Below, one piece after another: positions 9,151 through 18,578 of a DNA stretch of 64,000 nt. The stretch is from Dinoroseobacter sp013215265 (GTDB taxonomy: Bacteria > Pseudomonadota > Alphaproteobacteria > Rhodobacterales > Rhodobacteraceae): NCBI GenBank assembly GCA_963691755.1, contig OY829366.1:496001-560000 (forward strand), given 5' to 3'. The translations under genes and the position numbers were made by a program. The notes under the pieces are model-generated. The model was not told where the DNA came from and ran no database searches. It saw only the letters and a program-made list of their open reading frames with translations. How positions within the stretch are numbered: the stretch's first letter is position 1; each line of letters starts with the position of its first letter.

Positions 9151-10019
9151 TCGCGATCCTTTAAAAAGGCTTCGATCTCGGCTTTGGTTGGCATCGCATC
9201 CGCTGTGCCCGCGCGCGACACTTGTATAGCGGACGCGGCGGCTGCCCAGCGCAGAGCTTCTTCAACGGAAGCGCCGTTCGCCCGCTTGGCAGAAAATGCG
9301 CCAATATAGCAATCCCCTGCCCCGGTTGTATCAATAGCCGTCACCTTAAACGCGCCAGCATTTATTTTTTGATTTCCATAATATGTAGAACCATCAGCAC
9401 CACGCGTGACAAGCACGTCGCACGGCAGATCATTTGGATCCATATTCAAAGACTTTGAAAGATCCCGCGCCTCGATCTCGTTCATCACCAGCAAATCCGC
9501 GTGAGGAAGAATTTCTTTCACCGCATCTGACGAGAATGGGGCGGCAGAATACACAACAGTCATTCCAGCTGATTTTGCCTGTGCGGCAGCTTCAGCGCTG
9601 ATCGTAATCTCATTTTGCAGCAAACAGATATCACCGACCCCGTACCCGGAAATTTTGTCTGACAGCATATGAGACGGTACTGAATGATTCGCACTGGGAA
9701 ACAAAACAATCGCGTTTTCGCCCGCATCATCGACGTTGATGATTGCATGCCCCGTCGGCATATCAATCATCGCGACTGATTGCGTATCTACACCTCTGCC
9801 TTGCAGCGCAGTAATCAGCCAGTCATCACCAACCCCAATCGCTCCCAAATGCGCAACATCAGCCCCGGACAGGCTTGCCGCAATCGATTGATTGGCCCCT
9901 TTTCCGCCCAACATGCGCGTCATCGATGCGGCATTCAGGGTTTCTCCGGGCGCTGGCAGATGCGGCACGCGATATATGTAGTCAGCGTTAATAGAGCCAA
10001 CACAGAGAATTCGGCCCAT
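9144..10019 (-). CDS. Ribokinase/PfkB-family sugar kinase
   Basis: ATP-dependent carbohydrate kinase, 291 aa. PfkB signature 1 is visible at residues 38-44 (GGKGANQ) and signature 2 at about 230-236 (DTTGAGD), with D236 the catalytic base. The N-terminus (VGSINADYIYRVPHLPAPGE) is ribokinase-like, so ribose or a deoxyribose/nucleoside sugar is the best guess, but no transport or catabolic partner lies beside it. It sits three bases downstream of maeB on the same strand and may be co-transcribed with it. Confidence 0.88.
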   Translation of the reverse strand: MGRILCVGSINADYIYRVPHLPAPGETLNAASMTRMLGGKGANQSIAASLSGADVAHLGAIGVGDDWLITALQGRGVDTQSVAMIDMPTGHAIINVDDAGENAIVLFPSANHSVPSHMLSDKISGYGVGDICLLQNEITISAEAAAQAKSAGMTVVYSAAPFSSDAVKEILPHADLLVMNEIEARDLSKSLNMDPNDLPCDVLVTRGADGSTYYGNQKINAGAFKVTAIDTTGAGDCYIGAFSAKRANGASVEEALRWAAAASAIQVSRAGTADAMPTKAEIEAFLKDRDQ

Positions 10020-10022
10020 AGC

Positions 10023-12281
10023 TTACCCCACTTTACAAGCCGCAAGGACCGCCATGTTTAGAATATCATTCGCGGTTGAGGTCGAAGTGCAAAGCTGAAT
10101 TGGTTTGCCGACGCCCGACAGGATGGGACCAATAACCGTCGCGTCGCCAAGCTCCTGCATCATCTTCACTGAAATGCTTGCGGAATGGCGCGCTGGAACC
10201 ACAAGGATATTGGCGGGACCGTTCAGACGACAAAACGGGTACTGTTCCATAACCGATGCGTTCAGCGCCACATCTACTGTCATTTCACCATCATATTCAA
10301 AGTCGACGCCCCGCCGGTCCAATACGGCAGGCGCCTGATGCATTTTTTCGGCCCGTTCTGATACCGGATACCCAAAGGTTGAGAAACTTACAAAGGCCAC
10401 GCGCGGCTCAAGCCCGAGGGTACGCGCCGTTCCTGCAGCGCGCGTTGCGATATCAGCCAAATCTTCGTCACTGGGCCATTCATGCACCAAAGTATCCGCG
10501 ATCAGGACGACGCGACCCTTAGTCAGAAGGGCCGTAACCCCGACCGCGCCATCTTTGGCGGCCGCATCAAAAACGTGGTTGAGCAGACCAAGCACATGTG
10601 CGGATTTTCGAGTCGCACCGGTCACCAAACCATCGCCATGGCCGTGCGCCAGCATCAAAGCCGAAAACACGTGCCGGTCACGCGCCGCAAGACGGTGAAT
10701 ATCCTGCGCGTCATGACCACGGCGTTGCAGTCTGCTGTAGAGATAGGATTTGTACTGGTCGAGATGCGGAGTATTGCCAGCATTGATGATTTCCAGCTCA
10801 CCAACCGCATCCCCAAGACCTGCCGTTGTCAGTTTCTCCCGGACATCATCATCCCTGCCAACAACAAGCGCGCGGCCAAGACCTGATCTTTGGTAGGAAA
10901 CGGCGGCACGCAAAACCCGCACGTCATCACCTTCTGCGAAGATCATTCGGGCCTGTGCACTGCGAGCGCGCGCATAAAGCCCTTGCAGCATTGAAGCAGT
11001 CGGGTCCATGCGCGCCTGCAATTTGTGTTGATAGCCTTTCAAATCAACAATCGGCCGGCGCGCGACACCCGTGTCCATTCCGGCCTTTGCAACAGCAGGC
11101 GGTACCATATGGATCAAACGCGGATCAAAGGGGGTTGGAATTATGTAGTCGCGACCAAAGCTCAGCGATCGCCCGTAGGCCATCGCTACCTCATCTGGGA
11201 CATCTTCGCGGGCAAGCTCTGCCAGTGCGCGCGCGCAAGCGATCTTCATCTCATCGTTGATTGCACGTGCCTGAATATCAAGCGCGCCGCGGAACAGGTA
11301 TGGAAAACCAAGCACGTTGTTGACCTGATTAGGATAATCGCTGCGACCGGTGGCAACGATCGCATCTGCGCGCACGGCTTGTGCTTCTTCAGGTGTGATC
11401 TCCGGGTCGGGATTGGCCATGGCAAAAATCACTGGATTTGGCGCCATGGACTTCACCATTTCTGGTGTGACCGCACCCTTTACCGAAACACCAAGGAACA
11501 CATCGGCGCCCTCCATCGCCTCTTCCAGAGAACGCATATCCGTCTGCGCGGCATGGGCTGACTTCCACTGGTTCATACCCTCCTTACGGCCCTGATAAAT
11601 AACACCTTTCGTATCGCACATGATGCAATTATCATGCCGCGCACCCATTGCCTTTAGAAGCTCAAGGCATGCGATGCCCGCTGCCCCTGCGCCGTTCAAA
11701 ACGATGCGCACATCCTCGATCTTTTTTCGTGAAAGATGCAGCGCGTTGATAAGGCCAGCCGCACAAATCACGGCTGTGCCGTGCTGATCATCGTGGAAGA
11801 CAGGAATATCCATTTCTTCCTTCAGGCGCTGTTCGATGATGAAACATTCAGGCGCCTTGATATCTTCCAGATTGATGCCGCCAAAACTGGGGCCCATCAA
11901 CCGGACCGCGTTTACGAAAGCGTCAGGGTCTTCGGTGTCCAGCTCAATATCGATGGAGTTGATATCTGCAAAGCGTTTGAAAAGGACCGACTTACCTTCC
12001 ATCACGGGCTTTGACGCAAGGGCCCCCAGATTTCCCAACCCAAGGATTGCGGTCCCGTTGGAGATCACCGCAACCATATTGCCCTTGGTCGTATAGTCAT
12101 AAGCGGTCGATGGTTCTTCGGCGATCGCTTCAACCGGAACAGCAACACCTGGCGAATAAGCAAGGCTCAAATCGCGCTGTGTGGTCATCCGCGTGGACGC
12201 ACTGATGTCCAGTTTTCCAGGAACGGGCTCCAGATGATAAGCTAGGGCTTCTTCGCGCGTAACTTTATTGCTTCCAGCCAT
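10023..12281 (-). CDS. maeB: NADP-dependent malic enzyme, MaeB type (phosphotransacetylase-like C-terminus)
   Basis: Oxidatively decarboxylates malate to pyruvate, feeding NADPH and gluconeogenesis. The 752-aa protein has an N-terminal malic-enzyme half (TTKGNMVAVISNGTAILGLG; FHDDQHGTA; NAD(P) loop LNGAGAAGIACLEL) and, from about residue 430, a phosphotransacetylase-like half (FAEGDDVRVLRAA; LVTGATRKS). That fused architecture defines MaeB. In studied relatives the C-terminal half regulates rather than acetylates. The ATG at 12281 (MAGSNKVTREEAL) with AAGGA about ten bases upstream is preferred over the extension to 12341. Confidence 0.93.
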   Translation of the reverse strand: MAGSNKVTREEALAYHLEPVPGKLDISASTRMTTQRDLSLAYSPGVAVPVEAIAEEPSTAYDYTTKGNMVAVISNGTAILGLGNLGALASKPVMEGKSVLFKRFADINSIDIELDTEDPDAFVNAVRLMGPSFGGINLEDIKAPECFIIEQRLKEEMDIPVFHDDQHGTAVICAAGLINALHLSRKKIEDVRIVLNGAGAAGIACLELLKAMGARHDNCIMCDTKGVIYQGRKEGMNQWKSAHAAQTDMRSLEEAMEGADVFLGVSVKGAVTPEMVKSMAPNPVIFAMANPDPEITPEEAQAVRADAIVATGRSDYPNQVNNVLGFPYLFRGALDIQARAINDEMKIACARALAELAREDVPDEVAMAYGRSLSFGRDYIIPTPFDPRLIHMVPPAVAKAGMDTGVARRPIVDLKGYQHKLQARMDPTASMLQGLYARARSAQARMIFAEGDDVRVLRAAVSYQRSGLGRALVVGRDDDVREKLTTAGLGDAVGELEIINAGNTPHLDQYKSYLYSRLQRRGHDAQDIHRLAARDRHVFSALMLAHGHGDGLVTGATRKSAHVLGLLNHVFDAAAKDGAVGVTALLTKGRVVLIADTLVHEWPSDEDLADIATRAAGTARTLGLEPRVAFVSFSTFGYPVSERAEKMHQAPAVLDRRGVDFEYDGEMTVDVALNASVMEQYPFCRLNGPANILVVPARHSASISVKMMQELGDATVIGPILSGVGKPIQLCTSTSTANDILNMAVLAACKVG

Positions 12282-12422
12282 ATCAATCCGGTCCTTTTGT
12301 GTCTGAGGTTTTTGTGTAACGCGGGGATTTGCGGACGACAACAGCTTGTGGACAGTTCTGAATTCGCGCTTTCAGCACCGCGGTACAAACCCTAAGATTT
12401 GACAAGGCCATCGGGGGGCAGA

Positions 12423-15047
12423 ATGAACAAAGTGACGCCAATGATGGCGCAGTATCTGGAGATCAAGGCAGATCATCCGGGGTCGCTCTTGTTCTATCGG
12501 ATGGGCGATTTCTACGAGATGTTTTTTGATGATGCTGTCGCTGCGGCCGAGGCGCTCGATATTGCGCTCACCAAAAGAGGCCAGCACGAAGGTCAGGACA
12601 TTCCGATGTGCGGCGTACCGGTTCACGCAGCAGAGGGATATCTGCTGACACTGATCAGAAAAGGGTTCCGGGTCGCTGTATGCGAGCAGATGGAAAGCCC
12701 GGCAGAAGCCAAGAAGCGCGGCGCCAAATCGGTCGTAAAAAGGGCCGTGACACGCGTGGTGACGCCGGGAACACTAACGGAAGACAGCCTTTTAGAAGCG
12801 CGTAGCCACAATTATCTGGCGGCATATGCGCAGGTGCGCGACGACTCAGCTCTGGCTTGGGTGGATATTTCAACCGGCGCATTCCACTGCATGACGTGTC
12901 CCCGGCCCCGACTGGCCCCCGACCTTGCACGGCTTGCGCCCAGTGAACTGCTTGTTCCTGACCCAGCAGATGCCGAAATCCGTGACACCGCAGGAGAAAT
13001 GGGTATCGCCATTACCGAGCTGGCGCGCGCAAGCTTTGACAGCACCGAAGGGCGCAGCCGGCTTTGTGACTTGTTTGGGGTGGCAACGCTGGAAGCCTTT
13101 GGGAACTTTTCCCGCGCCGAAGAGGCCGCCATGGGTGCGGTGGTCGCCTATCTGGATCTGACGCAGAAGGGCAAACTGCCGCTTCTGACCCCTCCCCAAA
13201 AAGAGCTCGCAGACCGCGTTCTTCAGATCGATGCCGCCACCCGGCGAAATCTTGAGCTGACGCGCACGCTGGCAGGATCTCGACAAGGATCTTTACTGTC
13301 GGTTCTGGACCAGACCGTAACGGCAGCGGGCGCACGACTGTTAGACCGGCGCTTATCAGCGCCATCGACACAACTTGATACGATTCAAAGTCGCCTGAAT
13401 GCCATTTCGGAACTGCTGGCCGCCTCCGATTTGCGGACTCAGGTCAGGAACTACCTGCGAAAAACGCCCGACATGGATCGCGCGCTATCTCGTCTGTCTC
13501 TGGATCGGGGTGGGCCGAGAGATCTTGCCGCTCTGCGAACAGCGCTTGAACAAACTGACGCCCTCCATGCGCTTTTGCCCTCTGATCTGGACGATCTCCT
13601 GTCGGGTATCAAAGGTCGGCTGAACGGCTATGAAAACTTGCGCAAGGCTTTAATTACGCTGTTAGCAGAAGAGCCCCCCCTTTTGATCCGCGACGGTGGC
13701 GCCATCGCGCCGGGGGTACATGCAGACCTTGATGAGGCCCGGAAGCTGCGTGATGACGGCCGTGCGGTGATTGCTGGAATGCAGGCTGATTACGCCAGAC
13801 AGGCTGACATTACAGCGCTGAAAATAAAGCATAATAACGTTCTCGGATATTTCATCGAAACACCCGCGACCCATGCAAAGAAGATGCTGGCAGCGCCGCT
13901 AAGCGAAACCTTTATTCATCGCCAGACCACGGCAAACGCAGTCAGGTTCACCACCGTTGAGCTGAGCGAAATGGAAACGCGCATTTTGAACGCGGGCGCG
14001 CGTGCGATCGAAATTGAAACGGAGATGTTTGCAACACTTTGCCAACAGGTTCTGGCAGAGAGCGCGCAACTGAACTTGCTGGCACGCGCTCTGGCTGAGC
14101 TTGATGTCGTTTCCAGCCTATCTGAGCTTGCTCAGAAATCAGACTGGGTGCGGCCCAAGCTGGATGCATCACGCGCCTTTGCCGTCGAAGGTGGTCGTCA
14201 TCCTGTGGTCGAAGCCGCACTTCGCACACAGGGCGGCGTCCCATTCGTGGCCAACGACTGCGATTTGTCGTCCGATCCAGCTGCAATCTGGCTTCTGACG
14301 GGTCCAAATATGTCGGGTAAGTCAACATTTCTGCGGCAGAACGCGTTGATCGCAATTCTCGCGCAGATGGGCAGTTTCGTACCGGCACACTCTGCTCATA
14401 TCGGTTTGATCAGTCAGGTGTTCAGCCGGGTTGGCGCTTCAGATGATCTGGCCCGCGGGCGTTCGACCTTCATGGTCGAAATGGTGGAAACGGCAGCCAT
14501 CCTAAACCAAGCAGATGACCGGGCACTGGTAATTCTCGATGAGATTGGCCGTGGCACAGCCACCTATGATGGGCTTTCAATTGCCTGGGCCGTCCTTGAG
14601 CACCTGCATGAGGTGAACGGATGTCGGGCGCTCTTTGCCACGCATTACCATGAAATGACGGCGCTGGCTGGAAGCCTGAAGCGCGTCGATAACGCAACCG
14701 TACGCGTTAAAGAGTGGGACGGTGATGTGATTTTCCTGCACGAAGTAACGCAAGGCGCCGCCGACAGATCTTATGGTGTTCAGGTCGCAAAGCTCGCAGG
14801 GTTGCCTGATGCCGTGACTGCCCGGGCGCGCGATATTCTGTCAAAGCTGGAATCAGGCGCATCTGAGACAGGAAAAACCCAGATAATTGACGATTTACCG
14901 CTCTTTTCAGCTGCGCCACCTCCGCCTCCACAACCAAAAGCCGCGCCATCCGAAGTGGAGGCGCGGCTTAAAGAAGTCCTGCCAGATGAGCTGACGCCTA
15001 AAGACGCGCTCGCGCTTATTTACGAAATGAAGTCGCTGCTGCCTTAA
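12423..15047 (+). CDS. mutS: DNA mismatch repair protein MutS
   Basis: Mismatch-recognition ATPase, 874 aa, full length. The mismatch-binding F-Y-E motif is at the N-terminus (MGDFYEMFFDDA), the Walker A (GPNMSGKST) and Walker B (VILDEIGRGTATYDG) are intact, and a helix-turn-helix-like C-terminus is present. The ATG at 12423 lies after a GGGGGG run; an upstream TTG at 12399 is rejected. Divergent from maeB across about 140 bp. Its stop overlaps the grpE stop (convergent). Confidence 0.97.
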   Translation: MNKVTPMMAQYLEIKADHPGSLLFYRMGDFYEMFFDDAVAAAEALDIALTKRGQHEGQDIPMCGVPVHAAEGYLLTLIRKGFRVAVCEQMESPAEAKKRGAKSVVKRAVTRVVTPGTLTEDSLLEARSHNYLAAYAQVRDDSALAWVDISTGAFHCMTCPRPRLAPDLARLAPSELLVPDPADAEIRDTAGEMGIAITELARASFDSTEGRSRLCDLFGVATLEAFGNFSRAEEAAMGAVVAYLDLTQKGKLPLLTPPQKELADRVLQIDAATRRNLELTRTLAGSRQGSLLSVLDQTVTAAGARLLDRRLSAPSTQLDTIQSRLNAISELLAASDLRTQVRNYLRKTPDMDRALSRLSLDRGGPRDLAALRTALEQTDALHALLPSDLDDLLSGIKGRLNGYENLRKALITLLAEEPPLLIRDGGAIAPGVHADLDEARKLRDDGRAVIAGMQADYARQADITALKIKHNNVLGYFIETPATHAKKMLAAPLSETFIHRQTTANAVRFTTVELSEMETRILNAGARAIEIETEMFATLCQQVLAESAQLNLLARALAELDVVSSLSELAQKSDWVRPKLDASRAFAVEGGRHPVVEAALRTQGGVPFVANDCDLSSDPAAIWLLTGPNMSGKSTFLRQNALIAILAQMGSFVPAHSAHIGLISQVFSRVGASDDLARGRSTFMVEMVETAAILNQADDRALVILDEIGRGTATYDGLSIAWAVLEHLHEVNGCRALFATHYHEMTALAGSLKRVDNATVRVKEWDGDVIFLHEVTQGAADRSYGVQVAKLAGLPDAVTARARDILSKLESGASETGKTQIIDDLPLFSAAPPPPPQPKAAPSEVEARLKEVLPDELTPKDALALIYEMKSLLP

Positions 15048-15673
15048 GTTGCCGAAGACACGCCAACCTGTGCTGGACGTAGAAGGCGGTCGTGTAACAT
15101 GAAGCCTTCGGCCATCACCTGAATGATTGCGCCTTTCTTTGTGCCAGGCACAGGTGCTTCAAACATCGCCTGATGCATCTGGGGATCGAAGGTTTCGCCT
15201 TCTTCAGGTGCAATGAGCTGAATGCCGTGCTTGGAAAAGATGTTGAGCAGCTCCCGCATGGTCAGCTCGACCCCTTCGAGTACGGCTTTCTCACTTTCGC
15301 TGACATCATCACCTGCTGCATCCAATGCGCGTTTGAGGTTGTCATAAACAGGCAGCATGTCGCGGGCTAGTTTTGCGCCACCATATTGTTCTGCCTCACG
15401 ACGATCACGTTCTCCACGCTTACGGGTGTTTTCTGCGTCTGCCATTGTACGCAGCAAGCGATCCTTCAGCTCATCACGCTCTTGAATAATCGCTTCAACG
15501 CCTGCTGGGATCTCATCACTTGCATCTAGGCTCTCGCCCGCATCTGCAGCCGCAAACGCTGCAGCTTCTGCCTCGATATCAATGGGTTCATCTGAAGTTA
15601 CGATCACTTCAGGTTCCTCCGACGCGTCTGCGATCTCATCGAAAATGTTGTCTTCCTTTTGGGCATTCGCCAT
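15044..15673 (-). CDS. grpE: GrpE nucleotide-exchange factor for DnaK
   Basis: Promotes ADP release from DnaK. The 209-aa product has an acidic, alanine-rich N-terminus, a long charged coiled coil (about 62-115), and the C-terminal beta-domain ending in the GrpE signature region (IIQVMAEGFMLHDRLLRPAQVGVS). The ATG at 15673 (MANAQKEDN) is used; the longer frame to 15748 overlaps hrcA and adds non-family residues. It lies 13 bp downstream of hrcA on the same strand, the common hrcA-grpE heat-shock operon. Confidence 0.95.
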   Translation of the reverse strand: MANAQKEDNIFDEIADASEEPEVIVTSDEPIDIEAEAAAFAAADAGESLDASDEIPAGVEAIIQERDELKDRLLRTMADAENTRKRGERDRREAEQYGGAKLARDMLPVYDNLKRALDAAGDDVSESEKAVLEGVELTMRELLNIFSKHGIQLIAPEEGETFDPQMHQAMFEAPVPGTKKGAIIQVMAEGFMLHDRLLRPAQVGVSSAT

Positions 15674-15686
15674 GGCGCTTTCTTTC

Positions 15687-16748
15687 CTAGCCTCGATCCG
15701 CGAGCAGCCGTCCGACCAACTGCGCGGTATAATCCACGATTGGAACAATTCGTCCGTAATTCAGACGCGTGGGTCCAATCACCCCGACCGCGCCGATTAT
15801 CTTACGATCAGCGTTCATATAGGGAGACACCACCAAAGAGGAACCCGAAAGTGAGAACAACTTGTTCTCTGAGCCGATAAAAATGCGCACACCGTCGCCC
15901 TGCTCCGTCAGAGAAAGAAATTCGGCGATATCGCGCTTGCGTTCGAGGTCATCGAAAAGCTCTCTTACCCGGTCCAGATCCACTGCTTCTTGGCTATCGC
16001 CCAACAGATTCGCACGGCCGCGAACAATCAGGCGCTCTTCGTCTCCGGAATGTGTGTCCCAAACGGCAGTGCCCATCTCGACCAGTTGTGCGGCAAGCGC
16101 GTCAAGTTCACGCCGATGACGCTCAATCTCTGCTGAAATGACCTGATCAAGCTGAGACAGAGTTCTACCTTCTGCAAATGTATTCAAGAAGTTAGCGGCT
16201 TCCCGCATAGATGAGGGGGTCTGCCCGAGCGGCGGTGTGAAAAGTCGGTTTTCGACATGCCCATCGGCAAACACCAAGACCACGAGCGCACGCGATGGAT
16301 CTAGGGACACAAATTCCAGATGCTTGATGGGTGCTTCATGCTTTGGAGTTAAAACAAGGCTCGCGCCCTGGGTGATCCCAGACAATGTCGATCCAACACG
16401 ATCCAGAAGTGTCGCTACCTCCACCTGTTCATTCGCGGTTTGATCGATCTGTTCTCGGTCTTCCGCGTTGACATCACCGACCTCCAGCAACCCATCCACG
16501 AACATCCGCAATCCCAGCTGCGTCGGGATGCGTCCAGCGGATACGTGGGGTGAGTCGAGGAGACCGAGATATTCGAGGTCTTGCATCACATTGCGAACTG
16601 TCGCCGCAGACACTTTTTCAGACATTGTGCGAGTCAGAGTTCGGCTGCCAACGGGATCACCGCTCTCAAGATATCCCTCTACCACACGTCGAAACACTTC
16701 GCGGGAGCGATCATTCATCTCTGCTAGAAGGTGGCGTCCGTCTTCCAT
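15687..16748 (-). CDS. hrcA: Heat-inducible transcription repressor HrcA
   Basis: Represses heat-shock operons by binding CIRCE inverted repeats with help from GroE. The 353-aa protein has the N-terminal winged helix (SREVFRRVVEGYLESGDPVG; VSAATVRNVMQDLE) and the conserved C-terminal IGPTRLNYGRIVPIVDY. No CIRCE palindrome could be seen in the 119 bp upstream, so autoregulation through CIRCE is not supported here. It heads a pair with grpE and diverges from rph. Confidence 0.96.
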   Translation of the reverse strand: MEDGRHLLAEMNDRSREVFRRVVEGYLESGDPVGSRTLTRTMSEKVSAATVRNVMQDLEYLGLLDSPHVSAGRIPTQLGLRMFVDGLLEVGDVNAEDREQIDQTANEQVEVATLLDRVGSTLSGITQGASLVLTPKHEAPIKHLEFVSLDPSRALVVLVFADGHVENRLFTPPLGQTPSSMREAANFLNTFAEGRTLSQLDQVISAEIERHRRELDALAAQLVEMGTAVWDTHSGDEERLIVRGRANLLGDSQEAVDLDRVRELFDDLERKRDIAEFLSLTEQGDGVRIFIGSENKLFSLSGSSLVVSPYMNADRKIIGAVGVIGPTRLNYGRIVPIVDYTAQLVGRLLADRG

Positions 16749-16867
16749 GACTGCCTCTGGGTTGGCGCTGAATGATCTAAAGCTGGTTACATGGGGGCGT
16801 CAATCAGCCTTGCGTTTTTGGCATCTCCACGCGTATTTGCGGTGACCTCAAATAAAGGATGCCCGAA

Positions 16868-17581
16868 ATGCGCCCCTCTGGCCGTCAAGTAAGCGATATG
16901 CGTGAAATTTCAATTGAGCCCGGCGTGATGAAACACGCCGAGGGATCTTGTTTGATCAAGATGGGCGAGACGCATGTTTTGTGCAGTGCTTCAGTTGAGC
17001 AGCGTGTGCCACCCTTTCTGAGAAATTCTGGCTTGGGTTGGGTGACTGCCGAATACGGAATGCTGCCACGGGCAACCCACACCCGCGGCCGACGTGAAGC
17101 TGCGCAGGGCAAACAAAGCGGTCGAACACAGGAAATTCAGCGCTTGATCGGTCGATCTTTACGCGCTGGCGTTGATCGCGTTGCGCTAGGCGAGCGGCAA
17201 ATCAGCATTGATTGTGACGTAATCCAAGCCGATGGCGGCACCCGTTGTGCATCTATTACCGGCGCTTGGGTAGCTTTGCGTTTGGCAGTCAACAAGCTGA
17301 TGAAAGCCGGTGATGTCATTAGTGATCCGCTTGTGGATCATGTCGCGGCTGTAAGTTGTGGTATTTATGCGGGCCAACCGGTGCTGGATCTTGATTATGC
17401 AGAGGACAGTGAAGCCGGAACCGATGCAAACTTTGTGATGACCGGCTCAGGTGGGCTCATCGAAGTACAGGGATCTGCCGAAGGGGCACCATTTTCGCGT
17501 GATGCGCTGAACGCGCTCATGGACCTTGCAGAAAAGGGCGTGGCAGACTTGGTCATCGCCCAGAAAGCGGCCACGTCCTGA
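16868..17581 (+). CDS. rph: Ribonuclease PH
   Basis: Phosphorolytic 3'-5' exoribonuclease that trims tRNA precursors. The 237-aa product starts MRPSGRQVSDMR, the usual family N-terminus, and contains RTQEIQRLIGRSLR and the phosphate-binding region SITGAW. The second ATG (16868) is chosen over 16859 because the AAAGG motif is nine bases from it but touches the first. The stop overlaps the rdgB ATG by one base. It is the first gene of a tightly packed plus-strand run rph-rdgB-ridA-hemW. Confidence 0.96.
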   Translation: MRPSGRQVSDMREISIEPGVMKHAEGSCLIKMGETHVLCSASVEQRVPPFLRNSGLGWVTAEYGMLPRATHTRGRREAAQGKQSGRTQEIQRLIGRSLRAGVDRVALGERQISIDCDVIQADGGTRCASITGAWVALRLAVNKLMKAGDVISDPLVDHVAAVSCGIYAGQPVLDLDYAEDSEAGTDANFVMTGSGGLIEVQGSAEGAPFSRDALNALMDLAEKGVADLVIAQKAATS

Positions 17582-18195
17582 TGCGCCAATTCACGGGCTC
17601 CAAGCTGGTCGTGGCGACCCACAATCAGGGCAAGCTTGAAGAAATGACGGCACTCTTAGGCCCCTATGGGGTTCAGCTGACCTCTGCAGGAGCATTAGGC
17701 CTACCCGAACCAGAAGAGACCGAGACAACGTTCATTGGAAACGCGCGGATCAAAGCGCACGCTGCAGTCCAAGCTACTGGTATTCCTTCTCTTTCTGACG
17801 ACTCAGGGATCGAGATCGTTGCCCTGCACGGGGCTCCGGGTGTCTACACGGCTGATTGGGCAGAAACTCCAAGCGGCCGCGATTTCGAGATGGCAATGCG
17901 AAAAACGCATGAAAAGCTTGAAGCGATAGATGCGCCCCAGCCAAGGCGTGCAGCGTTCTGTTGTACCATGGTTCTGGCTTGGCCCGATGGCCATGACGAG
18001 GTGTTCGAAGGGCGTATGCCCGGTCAGGTTGTTTGGCCAATGCGTGGCCAGCTTGGCCATGGATATGATCCAATCTTCCAGCCTGACGGATATGACATCA
18101 CGTTTGGCGAAATGGACCGCTGGGAAAAAAACAAGATCAGCCACAGGGCCCGTGCGATTGAAAAGCTGGTTAGGATTTTTGAGGATAAAGGCTAA
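17581..18195 (+). CDS. rdgB: XTP/dITP diphosphatase (RdgB/HAM1)
   Basis: House-cleaning enzyme that hydrolyses non-canonical purine NTPs to monophosphates. The 204-aa protein starts with the family motif KLVVATHNQGKLEE, and has SLSDDSGIEI and the GHGYDPIFQPDG motif. The start overlaps the rph stop and the stop overlaps the ATG of the next gene, so translation is likely coupled through the run. Confidence 0.96.
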   Translation: MRQFTGSKLVVATHNQGKLEEMTALLGPYGVQLTSAGALGLPEPEETETTFIGNARIKAHAAVQATGIPSLSDDSGIEIVALHGAPGVYTADWAETPSGRDFEMAMRKTHEKLEAIDAPQPRRAAFCCTMVLAWPDGHDEVFEGRMPGQVVWPMRGQLGHGYDPIFQPDGYDITFGEMDRWEKNKISHRARAIEKLVRIFEDKG

Positions 18196-18578
18196 TGGCG
18201 CGCAAACATCTTTCAACAGGATCGCCTTTCGAAGAAGCGCTCAGCTATTCCCGCGCGGTTGTCCAAGGGGACTGGTGTTTTATGGCCGGAGTTACAGGGT
18301 ATGATTATGACAGAATGGTCATGCCTGAGGACATCGCAGCACAGGTAACCCAGTCGTTCGAGACTGTTACCAAGGTGTTGGGGGAAGCTGGCTTTAAACC
18401 ACAGGATATAGTTCGCGTAACCCACTATATTGCAGATCGACGCCTCGTAGATGCCGCAAGCCCCGCGATTGGCAATGCCCTGAAGGACATTAGACCAGCT
18501 GCAACGATGGTTTTAGCGGAGCTGATGGAGCCAAACATGCTCTATGAGGTTGAGGTCACAGCTTATAAGGGTGGCTAA
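18195..18578 (+). CDS. RidA/YjgF family protein
   Basis: A 127-aa protein of the RidA fold, whose best-known members hydrolyse reactive enamine/imine intermediates from PLP enzymes. Family features visible are the N-terminal YSRAVVQGDWCFMAGVTG, a central VTHYIADRR, and a C-terminal MLYEVEVTAYK. The usual RidA arginine is represented by the R in DIRPAATM. A role alongside the threonine dehydratase elsewhere in the window is possible but only inferred. It overlaps rdgB and hemW at both ends by one base. Confidence 0.87.
   Translation: MARKHLSTGSPFEEALSYSRAVVQGDWCFMAGVTGYDYDRMVMPEDIAAQVTQSFETVTKVLGEAGFKPQDIVRVTHYIADRRLVDAASPAIGNALKDIRPAATMVLAELMEPNMLYEVEVTAYKGG

Noticed and set aside
16749..16867. 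CIRCE element in the hrcA upstream region
   Set aside because: No inverted repeat resembling the CIRCE arms could be found.
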